NCBI GenBank assembly: GCA_943787675.1
Contig: CALSNK010000001.1
Location: 1 to 64,000, forward strand
Direction of reading: 5' to 3'
DNA from: an uncultured Pseudomonadales bacterium
GTDB lineage: Bacteria > Pseudomonadota > Gammaproteobacteria > Pseudomonadales > Porticoccaceae
DNA length: 64,000 bases
Position numbers and translations under genes: made by a program. This document shows, one piece after another, positions 45,593-56,124 of the stretch. Position 1 is the stretch's first letter. The number at the start of each line of letters is the position of its first letter. The notes below the pieces were generated by a model. The model saw nothing but the letters and a program-made list of their open reading frames with translations, made no database searches and was not told where the DNA came from.

Positions 45593-45612
45593 AAAAAAAA
45601 CAGTAGTTTTTT
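45593..45612 (-). terminator. A/T-rich hairpin after the zinc-ribbon gene
   Basis: AAAAAAC (within 45593-45601) pairs with GTTTTTT (45606-45612) around a 4-base loop. Read on the minus strand it ends in T8 and could weakly terminate or attenuate transcription from the zinc-ribbon gene into dusB. Confidence 0.4.
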
Positions 45613-45621
45613 GCCCTTAGA

Positions 45622-46500
45622 CTAGTCGGTAAGCTCAATGGCATAGTTGGTGGCATTGTCGCCGGGATCGATAAGCTCTAGATTAATTTGAATCTGCTGG
45701 TTGCGGGGCATGATAATGGCGTTAGCCAGACGACCCAGAAGATATTCATTGGCAGAAAATATTCGCTGCGCCACGGGGGCATCATTGAAATCGTTAAAGC
45801 GGATAACTAGGCTGGGAAAGCGCTGCTCGTAGGCCGCTTTATTACTAATCAGTAGATTAATACTCAGGGCGCCATAATGTTGTGGATGATCCTGCACGAT
45901 GAACTGGGAGACCTTAATTTTACTGAGATCTCGATATTCGGAAATAGGACAGTCCGTATAGGCACAGAATTTTTGCACTAGGCGACGGTATTCTGGATTG
46001 AGGCTGAGATCGGCACTATTAAAATGTACTGCTTGAGCGGCCAATAACACTGAGCCTACAGCCAGTATTACAGCCGCGCCAAATAGAGAGAGCAGTTTTG
46101 AGCGGCCTTTTTTCGGGCCATCATTGGCGTTTAATTCGTCATCAAACAACATGCTGGGAGGCTGCTCTGTGGGCTGGGCCGGCACATCTTCGGCGGTCAA
46201 TGACTCGAGCTCATCCCCTATATGCTGATCCAAATCTCGGCTCAGTTCACCCTCTATCTCATATTCGGCATCTTCCGGAAGGTCGCTAAAGCCATCCAAC
46301 ACATAGGGCATATATTCAATATTATTCGCATCTTCTCCAGGTTGCTGAAGATGATCCTGAGCTTTAAACACTAACAGGCAGGTGCCGCAGCGCACCAGTC
46401 CACCCGCAGCAGAAAGCTGGCTAGGCAGTGCGCGAAAGGCAATATTACAGTCTGGGCAGCTGGTGATAATGTCGGGCATCTGGTTACGCTTTTGACTCAT
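45622..46500 (-). CDS. MJ0042-type zinc-ribbon and DUF3426 membrane protein
   Basis: This 292-residue protein starts at the ATG at 46500; the longer reading has 45 unrelated residues. The N-terminus holds a zinc ribbon with SCPDCNIAF and VRCGTCLLVF (MJ0042 motif). An acidic linker, one membrane helix near residues 135-158 (FGAAVILAVGSVLLAA), and a C-terminal DUF3426 domain complete it. The function is unknown. It lies between prmA and dusB, a place where pseudomonads also carry a DUF3426 gene. Confidence 0.85.
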   Translation of the reverse strand: MSQKRNQMPDIITSCPDCNIAFRALPSQLSAAGGLVRCGTCLLVFKAQDHLQQPGEDANNIEYMPYVLDGFSDLPEDAEYEIEGELSRDLDQHIGDELESLTAEDVPAQPTEQPPSMLFDDELNANDGPKKGRSKLLSLFGAAVILAVGSVLLAAQAVHFNSADLSLNPEYRRLVQKFCAYTDCPISEYRDLSKIKVSQFIVQDHPQHYGALSINLLISNKAAYEQRFPSLVIRFNDFNDAPVAQRIFSANEYLLGRLANAIIMPRNQQIQINLELIDPGDNATNYAIELTD

Positions 46501-46537
46501 TAATATTGAGTTTAGCAGGATTAATGCCTGCTTAGCG

Positions 46538-47419
46538 CTAGCGAACTTTCTGGGCGCTAAGTTGCGTCCATTCAGAGTCGATCGCTGGGGCTGAGAAATC
46601 AAAATATTGGAGATAGGGCGCACAGACATAATCAATCTGACTTTCTAGAAGGCCAGACAAACAAAGTGTTCCGCCCTGAGCGGTTAGGTCGCTAATAGCC
46701 GGTGCTAGCTGTATGAGTGGCGCGGCCAAAATATTTGCCAGCATCACATCCGCCCGCAACTCAGTGGGGACCTCATCCGGCAGATAGGTAACTAATTTTT
46801 CATCGCTAATATTGTTGCGCTGAGCATTATCGCGACTGGCCAGCAGCGCCTGAGGATCAATGTCTACGGCGATCACTTTTTCAGCGCCGAGTAATAGAGC
46901 GGCAATGCCTAAGATTCCAGAGCCGCAGCCATAATCAATAATGGTTTTACCGACGAGGTCCTGCTTGTCGAGCCAGCGCAAGCAGAGATGGGTTGTAGGA
47001 TGACTGCCGGTGCCAAACGCCATGCCGGGGTCGAGGCTCAGGTTAATGGCATCAGGTTCTGGCGCCTCAATCCAACTCGGACAAATCCACAGGCGATCAC
47101 CACACTTAAGCGGCTGGAAATATTTTTTCCATTCCTGAGTCCAGTCTTTGTCTTCGAGTAATTCCCAGCGAGCTGTTACTGCAGGTTGAATGGCATTAGA
47201 GAGCTGGAGAATTATCTGGTCGGTATCGGTTGTGGCCGGAAACAGTGCTTTAACAGTACAGTTATCCCAGAGTGGGCGCTCACCCACGCCAGGTGCAAAA
47301 ATGGGCTGATCTGCCGCGTCTTCTAAGGTGACAGAGACGGCGCCGCATTCAATAATGGCATCCTCAAGGATTTCGCTGCGCTCGCGGGGAACGTCGATTA
47401 GTAATTGGAGCCATTGCAT
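46538..47419 (-). CDS. prmA: Ribosomal protein L11 methyltransferase
   Basis: This 293-residue SAM methyltransferase trimethylates ribosomal protein L11. The L11-binding N-terminal domain begins MQWLQLLIDVPRERSEILE. The SAM domain shows DPGMAFGTGSHPTTHLCL and IIDYGCGSGILGIAALLLGA, then AVDIDPQAL and ANILAAPLI. It lies 37 bases upstream of the zinc-ribbon gene on the same strand and 160 bases downstream of accC, a spacer with a GGGCT-rich, terminator-like hairpin lacking a T-run at about 47514-47539. Confidence 0.95.
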   Translation of the reverse strand: MQWLQLLIDVPRERSEILEDAIIECGAVSVTLEDAADQPIFAPGVGERPLWDNCTVKALFPATTDTDQIILQLSNAIQPAVTARWELLEDKDWTQEWKKYFQPLKCGDRLWICPSWIEAPEPDAINLSLDPGMAFGTGSHPTTHLCLRWLDKQDLVGKTIIDYGCGSGILGIAALLLGAEKVIAVDIDPQALLASRDNAQRNNISDEKLVTYLPDEVPTELRADVMLANILAAPLIQLAPAISDLTAQGGTLCLSGLLESQIDYVCAPYLQYFDFSAPAIDSEWTQLSAQKVR

Positions 47420-47579
47420 AGGAGCACTCAGCCTTTTGGGGCTTTTGATTTGCGGGGCTATCGTTTCAAGGTAGCTTAAGGGCTATTAGATTAAGTGCTT
47501 TTGGTTTTGGGCTAAGGGCTACTGACTTGCAGAGCCCTTGATCCAGTGCATTCAACCCATAGGGCCCAATCTTATAAGC

Positions 47580-48920
47580 TTATAGTCCGAGCTTTTTCTC
47601 AAGATAATGGATATTTACGCCACCTTTTTTGAAGGCTTCATCTCTAACCAATCTGGCATGCAGATCAATATTGGTCTTAATGCCATCAATCACCATTTCG
47701 TCGAGGGCGTTACGCATTCTAGACAGCGCAGAATCTCTATCGCGACCGTAGGTAATAATCTTGCCGATCAGGGAGTCGTAGTTAGGTGGAACCCGGTAGC
47801 CGTTGTATATATGCGAATCCACACGCACGCCATTGCCGCCAGGGGCATGGTATGCATTGATGGTGCCGGGCTGGGGCATAAAGGTCACGGGATCTTCGGC
47901 ATTGATTCGGCATTCAAAAGAATGACCGCGGAAGATAATCTGTTCCTGAGTAAAGCTCAGTTCGCGACCGCTGGCAATTAACAGCTGTTCCTTAACAATA
48001 TCGACACCGGTAATCATTTCCGACACAGGATGCTCTACCTGAACACGGGTGTTCATCTCGATAAAGTAATAGTGGCCGTCTTCATAGAGAAATTCGAAGG
48101 TACCCGCGCCGCGATAGTTAATCTGAATGCAGGCGTTAACACAGCTTTCAAATACAGCCTGTCGTGCATCTTCTGGAATGCCGGGTGCTGGTGCTTCTTC
48201 AATAACTTTCTGGTGGCGGCGCTGCAATGAGCAGTCGCGGTCACCCAGATGAATCGCATTGCCCTGGCCATCAGATAAAACTTGCACTTCCACATGGCGA
48301 GGATTCTGCAGGAATTTTTCCATGTACACAGTGCCGTCGCCAAAGGCAGCAGCGGCTTCGGTTTTAGTAATAGCGACCGAATTAATTAATGTTTGTTCGC
48401 TTTCAACAACACGCATACCGCGACCGCCGCCGCCGGAAGCCGCCTTGATAATAACCGGGTAACCAATTCTTAATGCCGTGGCTTTAAGTTCTGCGGGATC
48501 TGTGGATAGCGGGCCGTCGGACCCTGGCACTGTAGGTACGCCAGCAGCCTTCATTGCTCTAATGGCGGCAACCTTGTCACCCATCACGCGGATTACATCT
48601 GCCGTGGGACCAATAAAGACGAAGCCGCTGTTCTCTACCTGTTCGGCAAAGTCAGCATTCTCCGCTAAAAATCCGTAACCTGGATGCACAGCCTGGGCGC
48701 CGGTAATTTCCATGGCGCTAATAATGGCTGGAACATTGAGATAGCTTTGCGGCGATGGATTGGGGCCAATACACACGGCTTCATCGGCGAGCTTCACATG
48801 TTTGAGGTCGGCATCAATTTTCGAGTGCACGGCAACCGTTTTGATGTCGAGCTCTTTGCAGGCACGAAGTATTCGTAAGGCAATTTCGCCGCGATTGGCG
48901 ATAAGCACTTTGTCGAGCAT
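47580..48920 (-). CDS. accC: Acetyl-CoA carboxylase biotin carboxylase subunit
   Basis: This 446-residue ATP-grasp enzyme carboxylates biotin on AccB. Motifs are [52 protein letters not shown] (ATP lid), [50 protein letters not shown] with the catalytic Glu/Arg residues. It follows accB by 10 bases. Confidence 0.97.
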   Translation of the reverse strand: MLDKVLIANRGEIALRILRACKELDIKTVAVHSKIDADLKHVKLADEAVCIGPNPSPQSYLNVPAIISAMEITGAQAVHPGYGFLAENADFAEQVENSGFVFIGPTADVIRVMGDKVAAIRAMKAAGVPTVPGSDGPLSTDPAELKATALRIGYPVIIKAASGGGGRGMRVVESEQTLINSVAITKTEAAAAFGDGTVYMEKFLQNPRHVEVQVLSDGQGNAIHLGDRDCSLQRRHQKVIEEAPAPGIPEDARQAVFESCVNACIQINYRGAGTFEFLYEDGHYYFIEMNTRVQVEHPVSEMITGVDIVKEQLLIASGRELSFTQEQIIFRGHSFECRINAEDPVTFMPQPGTINAYHAPGGNGVRVDSHIYNGYRVPPNYDSLIGKIITYGRDRDSALSRMRNALDEMVIDGIKTNIDLHARLVRDEAFKKGGVNIHYLEKKLGL

Positions 48921-48930
48921 GATTTAGCTC

Positions 48931-49389
48931 CTAGATAATGGTGAACATAGGCTGGTCAAACTCAACGGGCTCGCCGTCTTCAACCAAAATAGCACCGATG
49001 GTGCCGGCCTTGTCAGCTTCAATCTGGTTCATCATTTTCATGGCTTCGATAATGCAGAGAACGTCACCCTGAGCTACCTTTTGGCCAACCGCAACAAAGG
49101 CTGGCGAGCCTGGGGCAGGTGAGCCATAAAAGCTGCCTACCATGGGTGAACGCACCACATGACCAACTAAGGCTTCAGGCGCTGCTGCTGCCGCCACGGC
49201 AACTGGAGCTGCTAGTGGCGCTGCAGCAACAGGTGCTGCCGCTAGAGGAGCTGGCGCTGGCTGCGCATAAGCAGCGATGGGCATGCCGCGGCTGATACGC
49301 ACGGACTCTTCCCCTTCAGTAATTTCCAGCTCATTAATATTGGATTCTTCAAGTAGCTCAATTAGCTTCTTAACTTTACGAATGTCCAT
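48931..49389 (-). CDS. accB: Biotin carboxyl carrier protein of acetyl-CoA carboxylase
   Basis: This 152-residue protein has an N-terminal helical part ([20 protein letters not shown]), an Ala/Pro-rich mobile linker around residues 40-70, and a C-terminal biotinyl domain. The biotin lysine is in [14 protein letters not shown] at about residue 117. It is co-transcribed with accC downstream and with aroQ upstream. Confidence 0.97.
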   Translation of the reverse strand: MDIRKVKKLIELLEESNINELEITEGEESVRISRGMPIAAYAQPAPAPLAAAPVAAAPLAAPVAVAAAAAPEALVGHVVRSPMVGSFYGSPAPGSPAFVAVGQKVAQGDVLCIIEAMKMMNQIEADKAGTIGAILVEDGEPVEFDQPMFTII

Positions 49390-49409
49390 TTTAGTCTCTC
49401 AATAGTTCT

Positions 49410-49850
49410 TTAGTGGTCAAGCTTGTCCAGCACGGCGTGCAGGGCAAGTTCGTAGCTTTTAGGGCCAAAGCCGCAAATAACGCCTTCAGCAATATCTGAA
49501 AAGTAGGAGTGGTGACGGAATTCCTCGCGGGCATGCACATTAGACAGATGCACCTCAATAAAAGGAATTTCAACACCTAGCAATGCATCGCGCAGCGCCA
49601 CACTGGTATGGGTAAAGGCACCGGGATTGAAAATAATAAAATTCACCCCTTCCTGTCTGGCATCGTGAATCCGCTGAATCAGCTCATACTCGGCATTGCT
49701 TTGCAGGGCGAGTAGATGATGGCCGGCGGAAATCGTCAAATCCGTGAGCTGCTGGTTAATTTGCTCTAATGTCTGAGCGCCATAAAGCGCCGGTTCACGA
49801 GTGCCGAGAAGATTAAGATTAGGGCCGTGCAGTAGTAGAATGGTGGCCAT
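49410..49850 (-). CDS. aroQ: 3-dehydroquinate dehydratase, type II
   Basis: This 146-residue dodecameric shikimate-pathway enzyme has [20 protein letters not shown] with the catalytic Arg and Tyr, [20 protein letters not shown], and [19 protein letters not shown] with the catalytic His. I used the ATG at 49850; the longer frame to 49892 has 14 non-conserved residues. The order aroQ-accB-accC is conserved in many gammaproteobacteria. The 285 bases upstream (to the dsbD stop) hold no gene; a small hairpin CGCAC-GTT-GTGCG follows an eight-T run at about 49971, not a terminator in either direction. Confidence 0.95.
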   Translation of the reverse strand: MATILLLHGPNLNLLGTREPALYGAQTLEQINQQLTDLTISAGHHLLALQSNAEYELIQRIHDARQEGVNFIIFNPGAFTHTSVALRDALLGVEIPFIEVHLSNVHAREEFRHHSYFSDIAEGVICGFGPKSYELALHAVLDKLDH

Positions 49851-50135
49851 GGGCTGTCTCAACGAGTTAATGCATAAGTCGGCAGTCTGCACTAAATCAG
49901 AAGAGCTGTCTAGGAATTGCCCAAAAATGCCATTTTTCGACGAACTTGGCCGAATTTAAAGCTTTTTTTTGCGCACGTTGTGCGGTGTTGCATGAAAGAT
50001 ATAGGTTGTAAAGACGAAGATGCAGTCATTTAGAGGCATTTTCGCACCAATTTGGCGCTAGAAAAGCGAAGATAGACTAACTTCCGTAAAAGCTAGCCAA
50101 TTTTCGCCTAAAATCCCTAAAAATCGGATAAATAG

Positions 50136-51900
50136 CTATTTTGTGCGGCTTATGGCTTCAAGAACCATGGGGGCTAACAAAATCTGCGGCAGTATTTCAG
50201 GTTTGCCCTGCCCATTGGGATACATCAAATAGAGGGGAACGCCGCTACGCTGATATTGATTCAGCAGTTTAGTGATGGCCGGATCATTGTTGGTCCAGTC
50301 ACCCTTTAGGTAGCTGATGTTATTGTCTGCCATAGCCTTATAAAAATCATCTGAACCCAGGGCAACCTTTTCATTAACTAAGCAGGTAATGCACCAGTCG
50401 GCAGTGAGGTTGATAAAGACCGGCTTACCCTCTTTGCGCAGCTCGCTAAGTAGCTGTGGGGAATAGGTTTGCCATAGAGGGACTTCGCGAGATTCAGATA
50501 CCGAAAGGGCTGGAAATGCCAGTGCGCCAATTATACATATTGCGGCAAGCACCTTGCTGCGGCTGACCCCAGGGGCCTTGTTTAGCCGCCATAGCCAGAT
50601 AGCCATGGCAATTAATACCATGCCACCAACTACGGTGGCAGCGACATCTATATTGGTTTGACGGCCAGCGACCCAAAGTAACCACACAGCGGTGATAAAC
50701 AGCGGAAAGGCGAGGAACTGCTTAAAGGTATCCATCCACTGTCCCGGGCGCGGCAGCTTTTGGCTAAGGCCGGGAATCCAGGTAAGTAGAATAAACGGCA
50801 GGGGCCATGCCCAGACCCAAGCAGGCAAATACCAGCAGTGCCACATAGGGCGGCTGTGAGATGGCAAAACCCAGGGCGGGGCCCATAAAGGGTGCGGTGC
50901 AGGGACTGGCGACGGTGGTGGCCAACACGCCGGTCATAAAGGATGAGCCCAAACCCTCTTCATTACTAGACGACTGACCCATGGACATCAGGCCGCTGCC
51001 AATCTCTAGGTAGCCGGCAAATGCCAGTCCCATAATAAAGAATAGGTAGATCAGAAAGATGACAAACAGTGGCGACTGCAACTGAAAGCCCCAGCCAATT
51101 GCCTCACCGGCCGCGCGCAGGGCCAACATAACCACTGCGATAGCCACAAAACTTGAGACCACACCGGCAGTATAGGCAAGGCCGTGGGCCTGCTTACTTT
51201 TATCGGTTTGATGAGTCATGGTAAAGCTCAGCGCTTTAATCGATAAAACTGGGAAAACACAGGGCATCAGATTAAGAATCATGCCGCCAGCCAGCGCAAA
51301 AAGCAGGATCAGGCCGAGAGAGAAGTTCTCAGTGCCTTCTATTGATGTCGACGGTTGGCTCTGGACCGATGCGCTAGGGTTGGTGCTAATTTCAACAACG
51401 CCGCTGGCAAGGTCAATGGTTATCCACTGCTTATAGGGTGGGTAACAGAGGCCCGCATCGGCACAGCCTTGAGATTCGATCTGGATTTCAATCTGTTTCG
51501 TGGTGGATTGGAAGGGCACTGCAACAGTAGTCTGCTGATAATAAACTTCTACATCAGCCTCAAAATAATCGTCCCACTTAACCTTACCAGTCTCAAATAC
51601 TGGGCTGCGCAGCTGACTGTTAGCATCTACCGCATTAAAGTTAAAGCGGTCGCGATACAGGTAGTAGCCTTCACGAATGGACCAGTTGAAAATAATTTGA
51701 TCTTCTTCAACTGCCACAGCTACCTGGTAGGCCTGGGCTACTGGCACAAAGCTGACTGCAGAGGAATCTAGAATAGAAGAGTTGATGGGTGCGGAGCTGG
51801 ATAGAGCGCGCGGGCTGTCAGCAGTAAAATTTTGTGCCCACCCCTGGGACCCCATAATGCATAATATGGCCAGTAGTGCGATGTGAAGGCGTGTTTTCAT
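50136..51900 (-). pseudogene. dsbD: DsbD/DipZ thiol-disulfide interchange protein with a +1 frameshift
   Basis: DsbD passes electrons from cytoplasmic thioredoxin to the periplasm. From the ATG at 51900 it has a signal peptide (MKTRLHIALLAILCIMGSQG), an alpha domain with CADAGLCYPPYKQW cysteines, and membrane cysteines in NLMPCVFPV and ASPCTAPFMGPALG. At about 50801-50804 a G4 run (C4 on the coding strand) contains one base too many: atg gcc ct would read GMALPFILLTW but the sequence runs into another frame (GMAPAVYSTYL). The second frame carries the rest, WIPGLSQKLPRPGQWMDTF and the C-terminal thioredoxin-like domain with ADWCITCLVNEK. With one base removed the protein is 587 residues with all six redox cysteines. 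It may be a sequencing error. Confidence 0.9.
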
Positions 51901-52051
51901 AATGGTTAAACATCCTGCTGTAATCGTAAATGGTGTTAGCCACCGTATATGCTCGGTACTGTAACATTTCAGGGCAATAGCTGACGCTAAAAATTCCACC
52001 CTTAGTCGGCCCCAATGCCAAGCCCGTGCTATAGTTTCTATGAGGTATCTT

Positions 52052-52519
52052 ATGAAAAAATTATTAATTCTTGTTCTATTGTTTGCCACGCCTGCACTTG
52101 CCCAAGCCGCTGCACCAACAGCCGATGTGCAGGTAACCAATGCTTACATTAGAACCATGCCTCCCGGACGAACCACAACGGCTGGCTTTCTTACTATTGC
52201 CAACAATAGCGATCAAAGCTGTGAGCTGACTGGAGCTATGTCTACCCTCTCTAATAGAATCGAATTTCATGAACACCAGCATATGCAGGGCATGATGAAA
52301 ATGAGACCCGTAGCAACCGTGGTTGTTCCTGCCGGTGAAACCGTTGTCTTTGCGCCAGGGGCTCTGCACATTATGTTGTTCAATATTGATACTGAACTGA
52401 AGGCAGGAGAGTTTACGCAGATGGAGCTAATCACGGATCAATGCGGATCAATAAGCTTTGACGCAGAAGTACGCAGCCTACTAGCTAAGCCTAAGAAGAT
52501 GGGGGGGATGCATCACTAA
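52052..52519 (+). CDS. PCu(A)C-type periplasmic copper chaperone
   Basis: This 155-residue protein has a signal peptide (about residues 1-19, KLLILVLLFATPALAQA) and a cupredoxin-like DUF461 domain. The copper-binding signature is visible: FHEHQHMQGMMKMRPV and GALHIMLF, the His/Met set of PCu(A)C. It also ends with an extra MGGMHH. PCu(A)C proteins deliver Cu(I) to cytochrome c oxidase. The ATG at 52052 is preferred because GAGG lies seven bases upstream, inside a possible earlier ATG at 52040. It is divergent from dsbD, whose thiol chemistry could help keep copper chaperones reduced. Confidence 0.9.
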   Translation: MKKLLILVLLFATPALAQAAAPTADVQVTNAYIRTMPPGRTTTAGFLTIANNSDQSCELTGAMSTLSNRIEFHEHQHMQGMMKMRPVATVVVPAGETVVFAPGALHIMLFNIDTELKAGEFTQMELITDQCGSISFDAEVRSLLAKPKKMGGMHH

Positions 52520-53586
52520 TGAGTTGGTTGGCCCGCATAAAATCTCGCTGGAACAGCTCTTATAGAGATATGAGTGAGACATTGTCTGACGACTATATAG
52601 GTGAGCGCGCGCCGAAGGGTTTGCGTTATAGCCTGCTGGGTGCGCTGATTGTCTTTGTGCTCTTGGTCATACTAGGTTGGTACTGGACTGAAGAGCCAGC
52701 ACAGTTTGATGTGCAGTCGTTGGATCAATCTGCAAATGGCACTGAGCCTGTGATCGGAACGGCGACGACAGCCACGCTTATTAACGTGATTGACCTGCTA
52801 CTGAATAAACGTGGCGGCTATCTGAGTAATGATGTAATCCCTCCTGGAATTTGGCTAGACAATATTCCGAGCTGGGAGTTTGGTGTTATTGTTCAGATTC
52901 GCGACCTGAGTAAAGCCATGCGTGAATCCTTTAGTCGCTCCCAGTCCCAGTCAACTGAAGATCCCGATCTGGCATTGGCCGAATCACGCTTTAATGTTGA
53001 CCATACTAGCTGGGCAGTCCCCTGGCCTGAGAGTGAATACGCTGACGGACGACAGTATCTGAATAATTATTTGCTTCGCCTCAGTGACGACAAAGCCTTT
53101 GATGCCCAGTTTTATGCCCGTGCCGATAATCTTCGCTACTGGCTAGGAACCGTTGAAACTAGGCTGGGCAGTCTTTCCCAGCGGCTGTCAGCCAGTGTGG
53201 GCCAACGACGGATAAACACCGATTTAGCCGGTGCCAGCGGAGCCAAACAATCGACTCAGTCACCAAACGAGCTAATGATAAAAACAAATTGGCTGAAAAT
53301 TGATAATGTTTTTTATGAAGCCCGAGGCACCTCTTGGGCGCTGCTGCATTTCTTGAAAGCTGTTGAGGTAGATTTTGCTGATGTACTGGCCAAGAAAAAT
53401 GCCATTACCAGCGTACAACAAATAATTCGTGAGTTAGAGATGACACAGCAGTCGGTTAGTACGCCGATGATTGTTAACGGCGAAGGTTTTGGAATGTTGG
53501 CTAATCACTCTCTGGTGATGGCCTCTTATATAAGTCGCGCCAATGCGGCGATTATTGATTTGCGGGAGTTACTCTCCCAAGGTTAG
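52519..53586 (+). CDS. DUF2333 inner-membrane protein
   Basis: This 355-residue protein has one membrane helix near residues 38-58 (YSLLGALIVFVLLVILGWYW) and a periplasmic remainder recognised as DUF2333 (TLINVIDLLLNKRGGYLSNDVIPPGIWLDNIPSWE, abbreviated: RGGYLSNDVIPPG). The function is unknown. Its start overlaps the copper chaperone stop by one base (TAATG). Confidence 0.78.
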   Translation: MSWLARIKSRWNSSYRDMSETLSDDYIGERAPKGLRYSLLGALIVFVLLVILGWYWTEEPAQFDVQSLDQSANGTEPVIGTATTATLINVIDLLLNKRGGYLSNDVIPPGIWLDNIPSWEFGVIVQIRDLSKAMRESFSRSQSQSTEDPDLALAESRFNVDHTSWAVPWPESEYADGRQYLNNYLLRLSDDKAFDAQFYARADNLRYWLGTVETRLGSLSQRLSASVGQRRINTDLAGASGAKQSTQSPNELMIKTNWLKIDNVFYEARGTSWALLHFLKAVEVDFADVLAKKNAITSVQQIIRELEMTQQSVSTPMIVNGEGFGMLANHSLVMASYISRANAAIIDLRELLSQG

Positions 53587-53591
53587 ATGCA

Positions 53592-56117
53592 ATGACGGAT
53601 GTCTTGGACACAGATGGAATTGGTTCGGGGGCGGAGTTAAATGTTGATAGTCAGTCAGATAGCGAACTGAGTCGCGCCCTGATTGCTGCTCGCCTAAAGG
53701 GTGGCGTAATGGTTGTTGATCACAATTTTAAAATTGTGATGATCGACCGCAAAGCCGCCAGTTTCTGTGGACTTTCCCCGGGACAGTCTCAGGGCAAACG
53801 CTTCTATTCGGTATTCCCCCCATTGCTCGGTAGCCTGTTTGCTACAGCGCTTCATGAAGTCGTCACGCTCAAGAGCGCCAGACGCTGCTCGCGCCCCACC
53901 GACAACGAGCTACTCGATCAATTTGCCAGTGCCTTTAGTCACACTCTTGAGGCCTACTCGGTGCTGTTTGGTATTTCCATGCGCGCCTACACAGAAGACG
54001 GCACGACATACGGGCTTATCCAGCTTAAATTACAGACGCCGGTAACAGCTGATTCTGAACCGCGGGGCGTCGAGGATACTAGTCAGGGACGTAGTCTGTC
54101 TCTCGCAGATGATGCGGTACTGATCGTTACCGACTGTTACGGTTTTATCTCGGGGATTAGTAAGTCTGCTCAGGCGCTATTTGGTTACAGTGAAGACTTA
54201 TTGAAGGGCAGTTCCGCCCGTGTTTTATTGCCTGGACTGGATGGTCTTGAAGGCATGAATATTTCAGAGGCCATACAGATATTATGCGCCCAGCATAGTC
54301 AGGGCTATATCCTCGCGGCCACTTCAGAGGGCGACACTAAGGCCCTAGATATCCAGCTGTTTAACTGTGCTGACGAGGGCGATGAGTTTATCTTGCTCTG
54401 TCGCGACCGCACCGATGCGAGCCGAGAAGCTGAGGAGCTAACCAACCGCGGTAATCTGTTTGATCTAACATTTTCTAGTGTTGCCGACGCCGTACTCATG
54501 GTGGATAGCGAAGGTTTTGTCACAGAGATGAACCCAATCGCGGAACAGTTGCTGGGCTTTGAACTTGATACCTCCAAGGCCGTGCAAATTCAAGCGGTTA
54601 TGCCTCTAGCCAATGAAGAAACGGGCATTAGCGTTACGCCCATCCAGGATGCTCTTAACAAGGCCACCAATGTTGAGGTAACGCAGTCACTGCTGCTTAA
54701 AGTACGAGGAAGCGAACCTACCTCCGTTGCCGTATCAGCCTTTCCATTGCGGGATGCATTGGGTCGGGTAAAAAAATGCCTGGTGATCTTTCGTCCATTA
54801 AGTGAGGCGCGGCGAGTATCCAGTCGCCTCAAATGGCAGTCAAAGCATGACAGCCTAACGGGATTACCCAACAGAAATTCCCTCGCTGAAAAAATACAGC
54901 GAGCTATTGAGAGTGCCAAGCGGGACGGTGCAATTCATGCGCTGCTCTATATCGACCTGTATAACTTTTCGGTAATAAACGATACCAGTGGTCATATGGC
55001 CGGTGACGAATTACTCAAACAATTTGCGCGTTTGCTGTTGGAGGTAACAGGTCCCAGTGACTTTGTGGCCCGTATCGGCAACGACGAATTTGCCTTGCTG
55101 CTGCACTGCGTTAACTACGATAAGGCCATGGCTCTGGCAGAGCAGATACTTGATGTTATCAGAGAGTTTAGTATTCCCTGGGAAGGTGAGGTATTAAAGG
55201 TCGGTGCCAGTATTGGCGGCATCATGATTGACAATGAAGCCCTATCAGATATTGACCTCATGATATCCGCAGGCTCCTCCTGCGCCGCTGCTCGTGACAA
55301 GGGCCGCAATAAAATTCATTTCCAATCATTCAATGAAGAGGTGGCCAAGCGTCGAACCCTCGCTAGAAGTATGCCAAAAATTGTTTCGGCCCTAGACGAA
55401 GATCGCTTTACGCTTTTTGCCCAGCCTATTACGGCGCTCAATCGAGGCATCGCGCTGCCAAAGTATTATGAAATTCTGGTGCGTATGCGCGATAGCGATG
55501 GCACCATTTTGCCACCCTCGGAATTTATTCCCGTGGCTGAACATTTCTCTCTGATTGATGATTTGGACAAATGGGTGTTTAAAAATGCACTCAAATTTTT
55601 ACTTAAATTAAAAAGTCAGGGTCTGCCGCTGCCGACCCTATCGGTTAATTTATCTGGCAGTACTGTCGGTGATGAAAATGCGATTGACTACATTTTGGCT
55701 GGCTTTAGCGACAGCGGTATATCCCCAAAGCATATTCAGTTTGAGATTACTGAAACTGCTGCTGTTAAACATCTGCAGGAAGCCAAGCGGTTAATCGCTA
55801 CGCTGAGGTCTGTGGGCGTGTCTTTTGCGCTAGATGATTTTGGCAGTGGCCTGTCGTCTTTCGCCTACTTAAAAGAGCTGCCTATCGACTGTCTAAAGAT
55901 TGACTCAAGCTTTATTCAGACCATGGATAACAGTGAGGTGGACTACTCGGTGGTGAGTACCATCAATCACCTTGGGCATATCATGGGTGTTACTACTGTT
56001 GCCGAGGGGGTGGAGAATAAAAAGCAGCTGGAGTTGTTGAAGAAAATCGGCGTTGATTATATTCAGGGATTCTTGATAAAGCGTCCAGAACCCCTAGATA
56101 ATTTGTTACTACTCTAG
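53592..56117 (+). CDS. PAS-GGDEF-EAL cyclic-di-GMP signalling protein
   Basis: This 841-residue cytoplasmic protein has two or three PAS-like regions (about residues 30-130, 165-270, 290-400), a GGDEF domain (410-560) and an EAL domain (about 590-835). The diguanylate cyclase signature is degenerate (RIGNDEF instead of GGDEF), so cyclase activity is doubtful, though the domain may bind GTP. The EAL domain has the ExLxR motif as EILVR, LSVNLSGSTV, EITETAAV, LDDFGSGLSSFAYLKELPIDCLKID and VAEGVEN, so phosphodiesterase activity looks intact. No membrane helix is visible. It lies 5 bases after the DUF2333 gene, in a three-gene plus-strand run. Confidence 0.9.
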   Translation: MTDVLDTDGIGSGAELNVDSQSDSELSRALIAARLKGGVMVVDHNFKIVMIDRKAASFCGLSPGQSQGKRFYSVFPPLLGSLFATALHEVVTLKSARRCSRPTDNELLDQFASAFSHTLEAYSVLFGISMRAYTEDGTTYGLIQLKLQTPVTADSEPRGVEDTSQGRSLSLADDAVLIVTDCYGFISGISKSAQALFGYSEDLLKGSSARVLLPGLDGLEGMNISEAIQILCAQHSQGYILAATSEGDTKALDIQLFNCADEGDEFILLCRDRTDASREAEELTNRGNLFDLTFSSVADAVLMVDSEGFVTEMNPIAEQLLGFELDTSKAVQIQAVMPLANEETGISVTPIQDALNKATNVEVTQSLLLKVRGSEPTSVAVSAFPLRDALGRVKKCLVIFRPLSEARRVSSRLKWQSKHDSLTGLPNRNSLAEKIQRAIESAKRDGAIHALLYIDLYNFSVINDTSGHMAGDELLKQFARLLLEVTGPSDFVARIGNDEFALLLHCVNYDKAMALAEQILDVIREFSIPWEGEVLKVGASIGGIMIDNEALSDIDLMISAGSSCAAARDKGRNKIHFQSFNEEVAKRRTLARSMPKIVSALDEDRFTLFAQPITALNRGIALPKYYEILVRMRDSDGTILPPSEFIPVAEHFSLIDDLDKWVFKNALKFLLKLKSQGLPLPTLSVNLSGSTVGDENAIDYILAGFSDSGISPKHIQFEITETAAVKHLQEAKRLIATLRSVGVSFALDDFGSGLSSFAYLKELPIDCLKIDSSFIQTMDNSEVDYSVVSTINHLGHIMGVTTVAEGVENKKQLELLKKIGVDYIQGFLIKRPEPLDNLLLL

Positions 56118-56124
56118 TTAAGCT

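Noticed and set aside
46501-46635. N-terminal extension of the zinc-ribbon protein to 46635
   Set aside because: It overlaps the end of prmA and precedes the family N-terminus without homology.
47514-47539. Terminator between prmA and accC
   Set aside because: AAGGGCT...AGCCCTT can pair, but there is no T-run on the minus strand where it would be needed.
51901-52140. N-terminal extension of dsbD to 52140
   Set aside because: It precedes an obvious signal peptide at 51900 and overlaps the divergent copper chaperone gene.
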